Of a stretch of DNA of 64,000 nt, positions 46,001 through 60,000 are shown piece by piece (within the stretch, counting starts at the first letter, position 1; each line of letters starts with the position of its first letter). The notes below the pieces were generated by a model, which made no database searches, was not told where the DNA came from, and saw nothing but the letters and a program-made list of their open reading frames with translations. The position numbers and the translations under genes are program-made. This DNA is from Beaufortia kweichowensis (Eukaryota > Chordata > Actinopteri > Cypriniformes > Gastromyzontidae): positions 806,001 to 870,000 of the forward strand of contig CM032816.1 of assembly GCA_019155185.1 (NCBI GenBank), in the 5' to 3' direction.

Positions 46001-48088
46001 TCAGCTGCAGGGGAGTCCTGCTCGCCTTCACCCATGTGCCTTCTTTTCAAAGAAGATGTCCCCGGCGGAGCAGAACTACGATATCGGCAACCGGGAACTT
46101 CTGGCTATCAAGTTGGAGTTGGAGGAATGGAGGCATTGGCTGGAGGGAGCTAAGTACCCTTTTGTTGTTTATACTGATAATAAAAATCTTCTGTATCTTC
46201 GCGATGCTAAAAGACAACTCTCATCAGGCCCGCTGGGCTCTGTTCTTTTCACGTTTCAACTTTACAGTTACCTACCGCCCTGGCAGTAAGAACGGAAAGG
46301 CGGATGCCCTCTCCCGTATTCACGCCTCTGACGTCAGCTCAGATCCCCAAGAGCCCATCCTCCCTGCAGCCATGGTAGTCTCTCCCATCGAGTGGGAACT
46401 GGATAAACAGATTGAAGCCAGTCAACGCACTCAGCCTGCTCCGCCGGGAGGTCCTAAAGGGAGATTGTTTGTACCCGAGGATCTGCGCGTCTCCCTTATG
46501 GACGTCCATTGTGTTCCGGGAACGGGACCCTCTCACTGCTCTCCCCCGGTACTGGTGGCCCGGCATGTCCGGAGATGTCGCCCGTTATGTGCAGGGATGC
46601 TCAGTCTGTGCCATGGTCAAAGTTCCTCGTAGGCTGCCCCAGGGTAAGCTTCTCCCTTTGCCAGTTCCCCAAAGACCCTGGTCTCACATTGCAGTGGACT
46701 TTATGTCTGATTTACCCTGTTCCGATGGATTTACCTGTGTCTTTGTGGTGGTAGACCGTTTTAGTAAAAGTTGTAAGCTAATCCCTCTGTCAGGTCTGCC
46801 CACAGCAATGCAAGCAGCCGAAGCTCTGTTCCACAACGTATTCCGGCATTTCGGTTTACCCGAAGACATTGTCTCTGACCGTGGCCCCCAGTTCATTTCT
46901 CATGTCTGGAAGGCGTTCCTCTCTCTGTTGGGGGTCACGGTCAGTTTAACCTCTGGTTATCACCCTCAGGCGAACGGCCAGACTGAGCGCAAGATCCAGG
47001 GGATCGGGAGGTATCTCCGGACCTACTGCAATCAACATCAGCACAGCTGGCATCGGTTCCGGGTCAGTGAGAGGGTGTGGAATTCTGCCCACGTCCACCT
47101 ACAGGCTGCAGTCCGTAGGCAAAAGAGACATGCCAACCAACGTAGGTCTCCCACGCCTGCTTACCACCCAGGTCAGTTGGTCTGGTTGTCAACGCGAGAC
47201 ATCCGCCTACGGCTGCCCTGTAGGAAGCTCACTCCCCGCTTCATCGGACCCTTCCCCATTGAAAAGCAAATTAACGCAGTGACTTACCGGCTGCAACTCC
47301 CACGTTTGTATCGTCTGGCCCCTTCCTTCCATGTGTCTTTGTTAAAACAATACCTTAACCCTGTGTCTCCTTCTTCCCCAGAATCTGGTGCTGAAGGACC
47401 CCCACCAGCGGCTCCAGAGCCTCCACCTCCCATCGATGAACAGGACCGCATCTATCGGGTCGATGTCACGTCGACGGGCCGGTAGGCTGGAGTACCTCGT
47501 GTCCTGGGAAGGATACGGCCCAGAGGAGCACTCGATCAGATATCCTGGACCCTACCCTGCTTTCTGACTTTCAAAGTTCTCATCCCTCGCAACCAGGTCC
47601 CAGGCCACGAGGATGGCCCCGTTGATGCTTGCTGCGGCCCGCAGGAGCGGTCCATGGAAGGGGGGTACTGTTACGGAGTCGATGCCTTCAGCATCGGATT
47701 CAGTTCGTCACGTCACCCGCTCTGCATCCCCAGAATATTAAGGACTCCATTTCCCACATTCCTTTCCGCACACCTGTTATCAATCCCGCGCACATCACCC
47801 CTCTGATCTGCACCGTCTGTTTTGTCATTATGTTGGACTTATTACTTGTATTATTTAAACCCTGTCTTTTGTTCAGTTCTTGGTCTGGTGTTGATGTTAT
47901 TTTTGAATGTGTGGTTATCCTGTTTGTGTTTTGCGAATACTCTGTCAATCTGCTGTGCCTAGTTTTTCTGCCTGTGATTCCCCCTCTGAAGTGAGGTCTG
48001 TACCAGTTCTTGTATTTCCACTGATGAAGTTCAGTAAAATATTTGAATCTGAATTCTAGAGTTCTGCCTTGTCTGACGCACGCTAACA
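43054..48088 (+). mobile_element. Ty3/gypsy chromovirus (sushi-like) with both LTRs (element 2)
   Basis: Two LTRs (43054-43474 and 47669-48088) enclose gag, protease, reverse transcriptase, RNase H, integrase and a chromodomain-like end. The element is flanked by a perfect 5-bp target duplication ctatg (43049-43053, 48089-48093). The LTRs differ by about a dozen substitutions and two small indels, so the insertion is not ancient. The coding region carries frameshifts, stops and two in-place deletions. Confidence 0.93.
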
Positions 48089-51000
48089 CTATGGCAGGTT
48101 GTTTTGCATTTATATTAAATGTGTTATTAGGCTACCATCTTTCATAATTTCCATAGGTTTGTCCACCTTTTTCCTACACCCCACATCGCTTTGCACAAAC
48201 TACGGGTATAACTTCCATTAAACTGTAAACATTTTTTTCCTGTGTAGTGATGCATGGTTTTACCATGACCTACAAATATGAGCAAAAGAAAGGGCTATCA
48301 AGACCCAACTCAACTGCATTGTGTTCCATTTAAATTGTGTGACATTTAAATCGGGGCATTTTAATATACATTTTCATAATTTTTTTTTCAGGATTAACCT
48401 ACACTACCAGTCAAAAGTTTGGAAACATTACTATTTTAATGTTTTTGAGTCTCTTATGCTCATTAAGGCTGCATTCATTTCATAATAAATACAGAAAACA
48501 AAATATTGTGAAATATTACTACAAATTAAAATTATGTTTTTTTTATTTTGGCTATTTTAATATACTTTAAAATTTTCAGCATCATTACTCCAGTCTTCAG
48601 TGTCACATGATCCTTCAGAAATCATTGTAATATGCTGATTTATTATACCCAATACTCTGGAATTCTCTCCCCCACTCACTCTGTTGTGTTAATAACATCT
48701 CTGAATTTAAATCATTATTTAAAACTCACCTATTTTCTGAATGTTATAACTCTTGATTTGATTAATTGACTGCTCTGCATTATTACTAATATTTCTCTGA
48801 ATGTTATGTCTCTTAAGTCCTGTTTGTATTTTTGTACTTGACCCTATTTTTCTGTATATTTCCACATCCATTATTGTTTTCCATCATTGTCTACTTTATC
48901 TCTTCCTTGTTATGTACATTGTAAAGCATTCTTGAGCTCTGGAAAGGCGCTATATAAATAAAACTTATTATTTATTATTATTATTATCATCAATGTTGGA
49001 AACAGTTGTGCTGCTTAATATTATTTTATAATCTGTGATACTTTATCAGGATTCTTTGATTAATAAAAATATTAAAAATATCAGCATTTATTTAAAATAG
49101 AAATCTTTTGTAACAATATACACTACCGTTCAAAAGTTTGAGGTTAGTAATTTTTTTCTTTCTTTTTTTTTTAAAGAAATTAATACTTTTATTCAGCACA
49201 GATGTGTTAAATTGATCAAAAGTGATAGTAAAGATTTATATTGTTAGAAAAGATTTATATTTTGGATAAATGCTGTACTTTTTAACCTTTTATTCATCAA
49301 TGAATCCTGAAAAAAGTATTACAGGTTCCAAAAAAATATTAAGCAGCTCAACTGTTTCAAACATTGATAATAACCGAGCATCAAATCTTCATATTAGAAT
49401 GATTTTTGAAGAATCATGTGACACTGAAGACTGGAGTAATGATGCTGAAAAATCAGCTTTGATCACAGGAATAAATTATATTTTAAAGTATATTAAAACA
49501 GAAAACCATAGTTTTAAATTGTAATAATATTTTACAATATTATTGTTTTTTTCTGTATTTATTATGAAATAAATGCAGCCTTAATGAGCATAAGAGACTT
49601 CATTCAAAAACATTACAAATAAATACAATAAAATTTAATAAAATAAATAAAACAATACAATACAATAAAATAAAATTTGGGGAAAAAAATAAAATTGTTT
49701 AATAACATTTTATGCTAGTAAATAAAGATTTTAAAATGTCTTTGATAATGGTGATAAAACTAATTATACACACACACACACACACACGTTATATTTACAG
49801 TTGAATATTTGAGTATAACAAATGAGTGCCACGGAGCCGATTCAACCCATCACGTCACCCGTTCTATGTCACCTGAATTCTAAAGGACTCACTTTCCCAT
49901 GATTCATTTCACCCCGCTCACCTGTTTCTCATCACCAGTCATCGTCTTGTTATCACTCGCACCTGTCTCACGTCATTATGGACTTATTGTTTGTATTATT
50001 TAAACCCTGCTTTTAGTTTTGGTCTTTGTCTGGTGTTGTTGTTGATTTGGATCGTGTGATGTAGTTTGTAACCTTTTGTAAACCTGTATATTCGTGGATA
50101 ATCTTCTTGAAAGTCTGACCTGTTTTTGATGCCTGCCTCTGAAGTAAGGTTCTGTATTTTTCTCTGACCTGTTTCCACTGATGAAGTTCAGTAAACTTTT
50201 TGTGACCAGAAACTCTCGTGTTCTGCCTGTTCATACTCACACGGTAACAGTGAAACTCTCGTGTTCTGCCTGTTCATACTCACACGGTAACAGTACACCA
50301 GACCTAAAGGAAAAGAAGAGTGATAATACTCTCTGGTTTTCGTCGTGTCGTGAAGAAATTTGGATTACCTGTCTGTTTTGTTGTTTGTCACCAGTCATGG
50401 AAGCCGCAACACCCAGCACCACGGATGCCGCCACGGATCTCATTCACGCTCTCACCCGCTACTTAAACGCTTTGCCTGTTTGTTCTCCCCAGCCGGTAAG
50501 CACTGCGTTCACTGGCAGTCCCATGGCCATGCCTAATCGGTTCTCTGGAGCAGCGGAGGAGTGTGGTGGGTTCTTGTTACAGTGCAGCTTGTACTTCAGT
50601 CGGCAACCTCATCTGCATCCTACTGAAGCGGATAAAGTTGACTTCGCGATCAGCCTCATGACTGGAGCTGCGCTACGCTGGGCGCAAGGCTACTGGGAGA
50701 CGGGATCCCGCGAGTCTCGTACCTGGGATGATTTCTCCACTCGGGTAAAGAATGTGTTTGATCACTCTGCCTCTTCTTTCTCTGTTGCAGACCAACTCTG
50801 TCGGCTCCGGCAAGGACGATCATTGGTGGCAGAGTATGCTCTCCATTTTCGTACTCTCGCTGCAACCAGTGGTTGGAATCAGTCCGCACTGTTAGCAGCA
50901 TATCGTCAAGGTTTGTCCCCGAAGGTAAAGATGCATATGATGATTTATGATGACTCCATTGAGTTGGAAACATTCATCCAGAAGTCTATTCGAATAGCAC

Positions 51001-54000
51001 AGCGTCTCGTTGCCTGTCAAAGTAGAGCCTCGACAGTCTGCACCGCTCCTCCGCTGCACCCCATGCCCGCTCCGCGTGCGCATCAGCCGCCGCGTGTCAT
51101 GACTCCCCGGACATCATATCCTGCTCCACCTAGTCCTCCAGCACCCGAACCCATGCAAGTGGACAACTTCCGCCTTACCAAAGAGGAGAGACAGCGCCGT
51201 ATCTCTCTCAAGCTCTGCATGTATTGTGGTGAGCCCGGGCATTTCCTCTCCACCTGTCCAGTGCGTCCATCTCATGCCCGGGTGAGTGCGGTCCAGCCGC
51301 CGCAAGCAGGTACAAAACTTCCGTTAACGTCTCTAATCCTTACCTCTCCTACTGTCTCTGTTCCAGTGAAAGCGCTAGTTGATTCCAGTGCAGCTGGAAA
51401 TTTCATCTCCCCGGAACTACTGAGACGACTTCAGTTACCTCGACACCGGGTAGCGCAGCCAATCCCTGTGCAGAATATCCTGGGAAAGCCCTTAGGGCGG
51501 GGACTGATTAGATATTTCTCTCCACAAGTGCGACTCGAATGGAAACCTGTTATGTCTGAGGTATTGTCTTTCTGGGTGCTGGAGGGGAGTTCTGTGGATC
51601 TAGTGCTGGGACGTCCCTGGCTTCAAATTCATCGTCCGGAGATGGCTTGGACAGGAAATGTAATCGGTTGGCCATTAGATAAGGCAAATGAGCCGTTAAA
51701 GTCTGTTTCGCTTGTTATGTCTCCTATCGCTGTCCCTCTCTCTCCAGAATCCTCGAAGGTTCCTAGAGCATCCAGTAGTATCACGCCTCTGGTGGGTGCG
51801 ATTCCGCCAGAGTATGGAGCGTTCCTGGATGTGTTCAGTAAGGAGAAAGCTACTCAACTTCCCCCGCATAGGCCATGGGACTGCGTTATTGAGCTGCTGC
51901 CTGGGGCCCCTCTGCCCAAGGGGCGTATCTACTCTCTGTCCCTCCCGGAACAGAAAGCCATGGGTGACTACATCCAAGAGGTGCTTCAGCAAGGATTTAT
52001 CCGTCCCTCTACTTCCCCTGCAGCCTCCAGCTTCTTCTTCATGGGGAAGAAAGATGGGGGTCTCCGGCCATGCATCGACTATCGAGTTCTCAACCAGGCT
52101 ACAGTCAAGTTCTCATATCCTTTGCCTCTTATTCCCCCGTCCATAGAGCATCTTCGTGGGGCGTCCGTGTTCACGAAGCTGGACCTCAGAAGCGCTTACA
52201 ATTTAATTCGTATCCGGGAGGGAGACGAGTGGAAGACGGCCTTCGTAACGCCCACGGGACACTTTGAGTACCTCGTTATGCCCTTCGGGTTGGTAAACGC
52301 CCCTTCTGTGTTTCAAAGTTTTATGAATGAAATATTTCGAATTGTGTTGGGTATTTTTGTTATTGTTTACATAGATGACATCCAAGTCTGACTCCCTGGT
52401 GTACTCCAAGTCTCTCGCGGAGCACCGGGGTCATGTTCAGCTCGTTCTCCAGCGGCTCCGTAATCATAATCTCTATCTCAAGCTTGAGAAATGTGCTTTC
52501 CATCTCTCTGAGGTCCAGTTCCTGGGATATGTGATTAGCTCCACGGGGGTGCTCATGGAGAAGGATAAAGTGGAGGCAGTGCAGTCCTGGCCCCAGCCAT
52601 CCTCAATTCGAAGTTTACAACGTTTCCTGGGGTTTGCCAATTTCTATCGACGATTCATCCGAAACTTCAGCACCGTCTGCTCTCCCCTAACCACGCTGCT
52701 CCGAGGGAAGCCCAAAGCACTAGACTAGTCCCAGGAGGCAACGGAAGCATTTCATCAGCTAAAGGAAGCCTTCTGTAATGCACCCACCATCAAGGCATCC
52801 ATCGCCTGAGCTTCCGTTTGTGGTAGAAGTCGACGCCTCCACTACTGGAGTGGGGGCGGTGTTATCACAGCTGCAGGGGAATCCGGCGCGCCTTCACCCA
52901 TGCGCTTTCTTCTCCAAGAAGATGTCCCCGGCGGAGTAAAACTATGTTATCGGCAACCGAGAACTGTTGGCGATCAAGTTGGCTCTGGAGGAGTGGAGGC
53001 ATTGGTTGGAGGGAGCTAAGTACCCTTTTGTTGTTTATACGGATCATAAGAACCTGTTGTATCTTCGTGAAGCAAAAAGACTTCATTCTCGTCAAGCCCG
53101 CTGGGCGTTGTTTTTCTCCCGTTTTAACTTTACAGTAACCTATCGCCCAGGGAGTAAGAACGGAAAGGCGGATGCTCTCTCTCGAATCCACGCCTCTGAC
53201 GTCAGCCCAGATCCTCCAGAGCCTGTTCTTCCTCCAGCCATGGTGATCTCTCACATTGAATGGGAGTTGGATAAACAGATTGAGGTCAGTCTACGTGCTC
53301 AGCCTGCTCCGCCGGGAGGTCCTGAGGGGAGATTGTTTGTACCCGAAGATCTGCGCATCCCCCTTATGGACTCCATCCATTGTGTTCCGGGAACGGGACA
53401 CCCAGGTCAGCAGCGCACCCTCTCACTGATCTCCCCCCAGTACTGGTGGCCCGGCATGTCCGGAGATGTCGCCCGATATGTGCAGGGATGCTCAGTCTGT
53501 GCCATCGCTAAAGTTCCTCGCCGGTTGCCCCAGGTTAAGCTTCTCCCTTTGCCAGTTCCCCAACGACCCTGGACTCACATTGCTGTTGACTTTATATCTG
53601 ATTTACCCTGTTCCGGGGGATATACCTGTGTTTTTGTAGTGGTTGACTGTTTTAGTAAGAGTTGTAAACTAATCCCTTTGTCAAGTCTGCCCACAGCAAT
53701 GCAAGCAGCCGAAGCTCTTTTCCGTAATGTGTTCCGGCATTTCGGTCTGCCCGAAGACATCGTCTCTGATCGGGGACCCCAGTTTATTTCGCACGTCTGG
53801 AAGGCGTTTCTCTCTCTGTTAGGGGTCACGGTCAGTCTAACCTCTGGTTATCACCCTCAGGCGAATGGCCAGACTGAGCGCAAGATCCAGGAGATCGGGA
53901 GGTATCTCCGGACCTACTGCAATCAAAACCAACACAGCTGGCATCGCTTCCTCCCGTGGGCCGAGTACGCCCAGAACTCGCTACGACAGGATACCACCCG

Positions 54001-57000
54001 TCTGACTCCCTTTCAATGTGTGCTCGGCTACCAGCCACCCCTCTTCCCTTGGACCCAAGAACCCTCCACGGTGCCAGCTGTGGACCATTGGTTCCGTAGC
54101 ACAATTAATAAATGCTCTAATCATGAACACATTTGGTTCCCAGCACCTAACTCAGAAAAATATAAATTAAAAAATTAGCTAAAATAAATAGTTAAACAGA
54201 GTTAACGAATGAATGTCACGTGACCGTATACTATATATATCCGATGACCGTTATAATTTGTATCAGATGACCGTTGTGATTACCTCAGCCTACTGTACCC
54301 TCAACTTTTTACTTTTTATCAATTTTCCCACATTAATAACCTGTAAATAGCACCAATTGTATATATTACGTTCCTGTTCAGTCATTACACGTTTTTTTAC
54401 TACTGTTGTTTTACTAGTTCATTATTAGTCGGCTTTAAGCTTGTTTGTAGTTTGTCTTCAGTTCGGCAAGTTGTTGGTAAGTAGGCCTATATGTATACAA
54501 TATTAATCAGCCTTTTGATAACTTGAAGTTTAATTATATTCGAAATAAGTATTATTATACAATGTATGTATACACAGACAATACATAACAAAATCACCAA
54601 CACAAACGTCGTCATTAAAACAAAATGCCTACAAGTTTATATAGGCGCGTTTTGTCCTTTCCTCACAAAACAGCTGTGACTGACAACATCCGCGGGGGAA
54701 AGGGGCGGGAAAATCTAAAGCGCTGCTTTGCTCCATACTGATTGGTTGCCTGTGTAAACTCGGTCCTGGAAGGCCGCTGTCCTGCCGAGTTTAGCTCCAA
54801 CTTGCCTCAGCACAGCTACTTCAAGTGTGTTTAATTGTGGCTGGAGCTGAGCTCTTCGGGAGCAGACTTAGACGTATCAGCGCAGAGAAAAGTAACATGT
54901 AAAAAATTGAAGTGCTGCTCTACTTAACACTTGTGCTGAATGCAAAATCGCCATTTTATGCCATCAAACAGAGCACTTTAAGTAAGTAGACATCCATTTG
55001 GTGTCCGAAACCATAGTGGACGTTATCGAGTGCACTCCTATTTTTGACCGCAATAAATGAGATGCACACTCAACGGCTGTCCGAAATCGCACTCGTTTTC
55101 ATTCACTCCTTCGAATCAACTATCAGTAGCCCAAATGTAGGGAACTGTGCACGAGGGGAAAGGGGAAGAGCGGCCCGGATAACACAAACGTGCACGGATT
55201 AAGTTACACAAGCACTAAACATATGATGATCATTATGCAAGACCCACCATTTGTTAAAATGCACAGCTAACAGGTCGTGTCAAACATGATTAACGTTACC
55301 TTCGTGACGATGACACTCTGGCGACAGACCAAGCGCAGGCCGTTTCCAGCTTGTATTCAGACGCGCTTTGGTGAATCACAGAAGGGGCCTGTACGATGAT
55401 GGCAGTGCAATAAACTCAAGATTACGGGATTTAGTCAAATTCACGAAACCAACCCAAGACATGCATGTTTTGCTGGTACCATGACGCTGATCGAACAGCC
55501 AATCGCATGCCCTGAAACAGAGAATCTGAATTCACTTCCCGCGAGAGACTAGGCGCTATTCAATACTCTTATTTGAAGAACATATTGAATATGAAATACA
55601 GAAATGCATTTAGACAGCAAGAATTTTTATGATACAGCAAGATATTTAGCTTATATTGTTGAGTATAAATATGACCAAGACTCCATTTATTTAATCAAAT
55701 TCAGTAAAAGCTAAATTTTATTACAAATTAAAATAACTTTTCTTTTGGAACATATTTTAAAATGTTATTTATTCATGTGATCAAAGCTGATTTTTAAGCA
55801 TCATTATGCAGTCTTCAATGTCACATGGTCCTTCAGAAATCATTCTGATGTTTCTAACATTTCTTATCAAAGGATTATCACCACTGGAATACATACCATT
55901 CTTAAATATTTAAATAAAATTACAAAAAATTTTTTACAATTGTTTTTACTGTATTTGATCAAATAAACATAGCCTTTCTGAGCATAAGAAACTTCATATC
56001 CTCCTTACTGGTCCCAAACTTCAAAATTTTGTGCGTGTGTTACGTATGTGTCTGTGTAAGACTTCATATGCAAAAGCCTCCTAGTGCCATCTGAAATTTT
56101 CTTATAAAATGTGCATCTTTATCAGGCTCCTATGTTTAGGTTCAGTAATTTCACTTTAATGGCAATTGATAGCAATGAACAGGACCTATTTAAAACAGGA
56201 GCCTCATAAAAATGCTCACTTTACAAGAACATTTTTGACGACACTTAGAGGCTTTTGCATCTGAAGTCATCATCCTTTGAATTCAACTGATGATGCTTTA
56301 TAGTACATCATTTGTGTTGATGCAAATATCTTGGTAGGCCAGTAAACAAACAACAAAAAAGACTTTGTTTGTGTTAATACTATGGCTTGCAATGAGCCGT
56401 CCTATTGGACACTGAGGAGAAAAGCCAAGGAGAAGGTGGATCAACAAATGCAGACAATAAATGCAACAACTTCAGGGAAGGAGTTGAGTTGCATGCACAG
56501 TGACTCACGTAACGCCTGTCAATGTCAAATCGATGATGAATTGATGATGATTTATGGACTGTCTCTCTCAGATTGATGAGACTGAAGCTGTCAATATGGC
56601 AAGTGTTCTTGATGACAGTGAATCAGATCCCGAGTCAGAGTCTGAAACCGATCAAACTTCCCTAGAAGAAGATTTGGCAACCTGGGCTACTGAAAACAAA
56701 ATCTCACATGTGGCATTAAATTCATTACTAAACATACTATGTCAGCATAGCTTAAATCTGCCAAAAGATTCAAGAACATTGCTAGGAACGGTGCGTGGGA
56801 ACCCTCAAATACAACACAAAGATGGTGGCAAGTATTACCATTTCGGAGTACTAAATTCAATCACAGAGGTGCTGCATCAGAATGTCAAGATTCTGAGCAA
56901 CATTCACCAATTGGAGCTTCAGGTCAACATCGATGGTCTGCCCCTCTACAAGAGTTCGTCAACACAGTTCTGGCCCATTCTTGGAACACTACAAATTATC

Positions 57001-60000
57001 CCGGAACACCTCCCTTGGGAGGCGTCCAGGAGGCATCCGAAACAGATGCCCAAGCCACCTCAGCTGGCCTCTCTCGATGTGGAGGAGCAGCGGATCTACT
57101 CCGAGCTCCCCCCGAGTGACCGAGCTCCTCACCCTATCTCTAAGGGCGCCCAACCACCCGGGCGGAGGAAACTCATTTCGCCGCTTGTATCCTGGATCTC
57201 ACCCTTTCGGTCATGACCCAAAGCTCATGACCATAGGTGAAGTAGGAACGTAGATCGACCGGTAAATCGAGAGCTTAGCCTTGTGGCTCAGCTCCTTCTT
57301 CACCACGACAGACCCGGTACATCGACCGCATTACTGCAGAAGCTGCACCGATCCGTCTGTCGATCTCTCGCTCCATCCTTCCCTCACTCGTGAACAAGAC
57401 CCCAAGATACTTAAACTCCTCCACCTGTGGCAGGAGCTCCCCACCGACCTGGAGGGGACAAGCCACCCTTTTCCGGCTGAGGACCATGGCCTCAGATTTG
57501 GAGGTGCTGATTCTCATCCCAGCCGCTTCACACTCAGCTGCAAACCGCCCCAGTGCCCGCTGTAGGTCATGGCCTGATGAAGCCAACAGGACATCATCCG
57601 CAAAAAGCAGAGATGAGATCCTGTGGTCACCAAACCGGACCCCCTCCGGTCCCTGGCTGCGCCTAGAAATCCTGTCCATGAAGATAGTGAACAGGACCGG
57701 TGACAAAGGGCAGCCCTGCCGGAGTCCAACACGCACTGGGAACGAGTCTGACTTACTGCTGGCAATGCGAACCATGCTCCTGCTCTGGTCATACAGGGAC
57801 CGGACAGCCCCTAGCAAAGGGTCTCGTACCCCATATTCCCAGAGCACCCCCCACAGAACACCGTGAGGGACACGGTCGAATGCCTTCTCCAGATCCACAA
57901 AACACATGTGGACTGGTTGAGAAAACTCCCATGAACCCTCCAGTATCCTAAAGAGGGTATAGAGCTGGTCCAGTGTTCCACGACCAGGACGAAAGCCGCA
58001 TTGTTCCTCCTGTATCCGAGGTTCAACTATCGGACGAATTCTCCTCTCCAGTACCCTGGCATAGACTTTCCCGGGGAGGCTGAGGAGTGTGATCCCCTAT
58101 AGTTGGAACACACCCTCCGTCCCCTTCTTATAGAGGGGACCACCACCCCGTCTGCCAGTCCAGAGGCACTGTCCCCCACCTCCACGCGATGTTGTAGAGA
58201 CGTGTCAGCCAAGACAGCCCCACTTCATCCAGAGACTTGAGGTACTCAGGGCGGATCTCGTCCACCCCCGGAGCCTTGCCACCGGGGAGCTTCTCAACTA
58301 CCTCGCGACTTCAGCCCGGGTGATGTCCGAGCCCATCCCCTCGTCCCCAGCCTCTGCCTCCTCAGTGGAGGGCGTGTTGGCAGGGTTGAGGAGATCCTCG
58401 AAGTATTCCTTCCACCGCCCGACAATATCCCCAGTTGAGGTCAGCAGAGCCCCACCTCCACTATATACAGTGTTGGTAGGGCACCGCTTTCCCCCCTCGA
58501 GGCCGGACAGTTTGCCAGAACCTCTTGAGGCCGACCGATAATCCTTCTCCAAGTCCTCACCGAACTCTTCCCAGGCCCGAAGTTTTGCCTCCACAACCAC
58601 CCGTGCAAGAGTCCGCTTGGCCTGTCGGTACCCATCAGCTGCCTCAGGAGTCCCACAAGCCAACCAAGCTCGATAGTACTCCTTCTTCAGCTTGACAGCA
58701 TCCCTTACTTCCGGTGTCCACCACCGGGTTGGGGGTTGCCGCCACGACAGGCACCAGAGACCTTTACGGCCACAACTCCGAACGGCCGCTTTGACAATGG
58801 AGGCGGAGAACATAGTCCACTCGGACTCAATGTCCCCAACCTCCCTCGGGATCTGTTCAAAGCTCTGCCGGAGGTGGGAGTTGAAGACCCCTCTGACAGG
58901 GGCTCTGCCAAACGTTCCCAACAGACCCTCACAGAACGTTTGGGCCTGCCGAGTCTGTCCAGCTTCCTCCCCGCCAGCGGATCCAACTCACCACCAGGTA
59001 GTGATCAGTTGACAGCTCCGCCCTCTCTTCACCCGAGTGTCCAAGACATATGGCCGGAGGCCAGATGAAACAACCACAAAGTCGATCATCGACCTCCGCC
59101 CTAGGGTGCTCTGTTGCCATGTGTGCTGATGAGCACCCTTATGCTTCGAACATGGTGTTAAGTTATGGACAAGCCGTGACTAGCACAGAAGTCCAACAAC
59201 AGAACACCACTCGGGGTTCAGGTCAGGGGCCGTTCCTCCCAATCACGCCTCTCCAGGTGTCACCGTCGTTGCCCACGTGTCGTTGAAATCCCCAGCAAAA
59301 TGAGGAGTCCCCAGACTGAGCTTTCCAGCACCCCTCCCAGAGACTCCAAGAAGGCGGGTACTCTGTACTGCCATTCGGCCCGTAAGCACAAATGACAGTA
59401 AGAGACCTATCCCCACCCGAAGGCGCGGGGAAACGACCCTCTCATTCACGGGGTAACTCCAACACATGGCAGCTAAGCTGGGGGCTATAAGCAAGCCCAC
59501 TCCCGCCGCCGCCTCTCACCGCTGGCCAACTCCAGAGTAGTGGAGAGTCCAACCTCTTTCAAGGAGTTGGGTTCCAGAGCCCAAACTGTGCGTGGAGGTG
59601 AGACCGACTATATCTAGTCGGTACCTCTCTACCTCCCGCACTAGTTCAGGCTCCTTTCCCCCCAGCGAGGTGACATTCCATGTCCCTAGAGTTAGGTTCT
59701 GTGTCCGAGGATTGGGTCGCCGAGGTCCCTGCCTTCGACCGCCACCCAAACCACAATGCACCGGCCCCTTACGGTCCCTCCTGCAGGTGGTGAGCCCACG
59801 GGAGGTCGGCCCCACGTCACTCCTTCGGGCTGAGCCCGGCCGGGTCCCATGGGATAAGACCCGCCACCAGGCTGCTGCATACGGAGCCCCAACCCCAGGC
59901 CTGGCTCCAGGGTGGGGCCCGGCTGCTTGCCCATGCATAGGCCGGCGTCCACGATATTTATTTTAGCCTTTCTCATAAGGGGGGGGTGGACCGCTCTTTG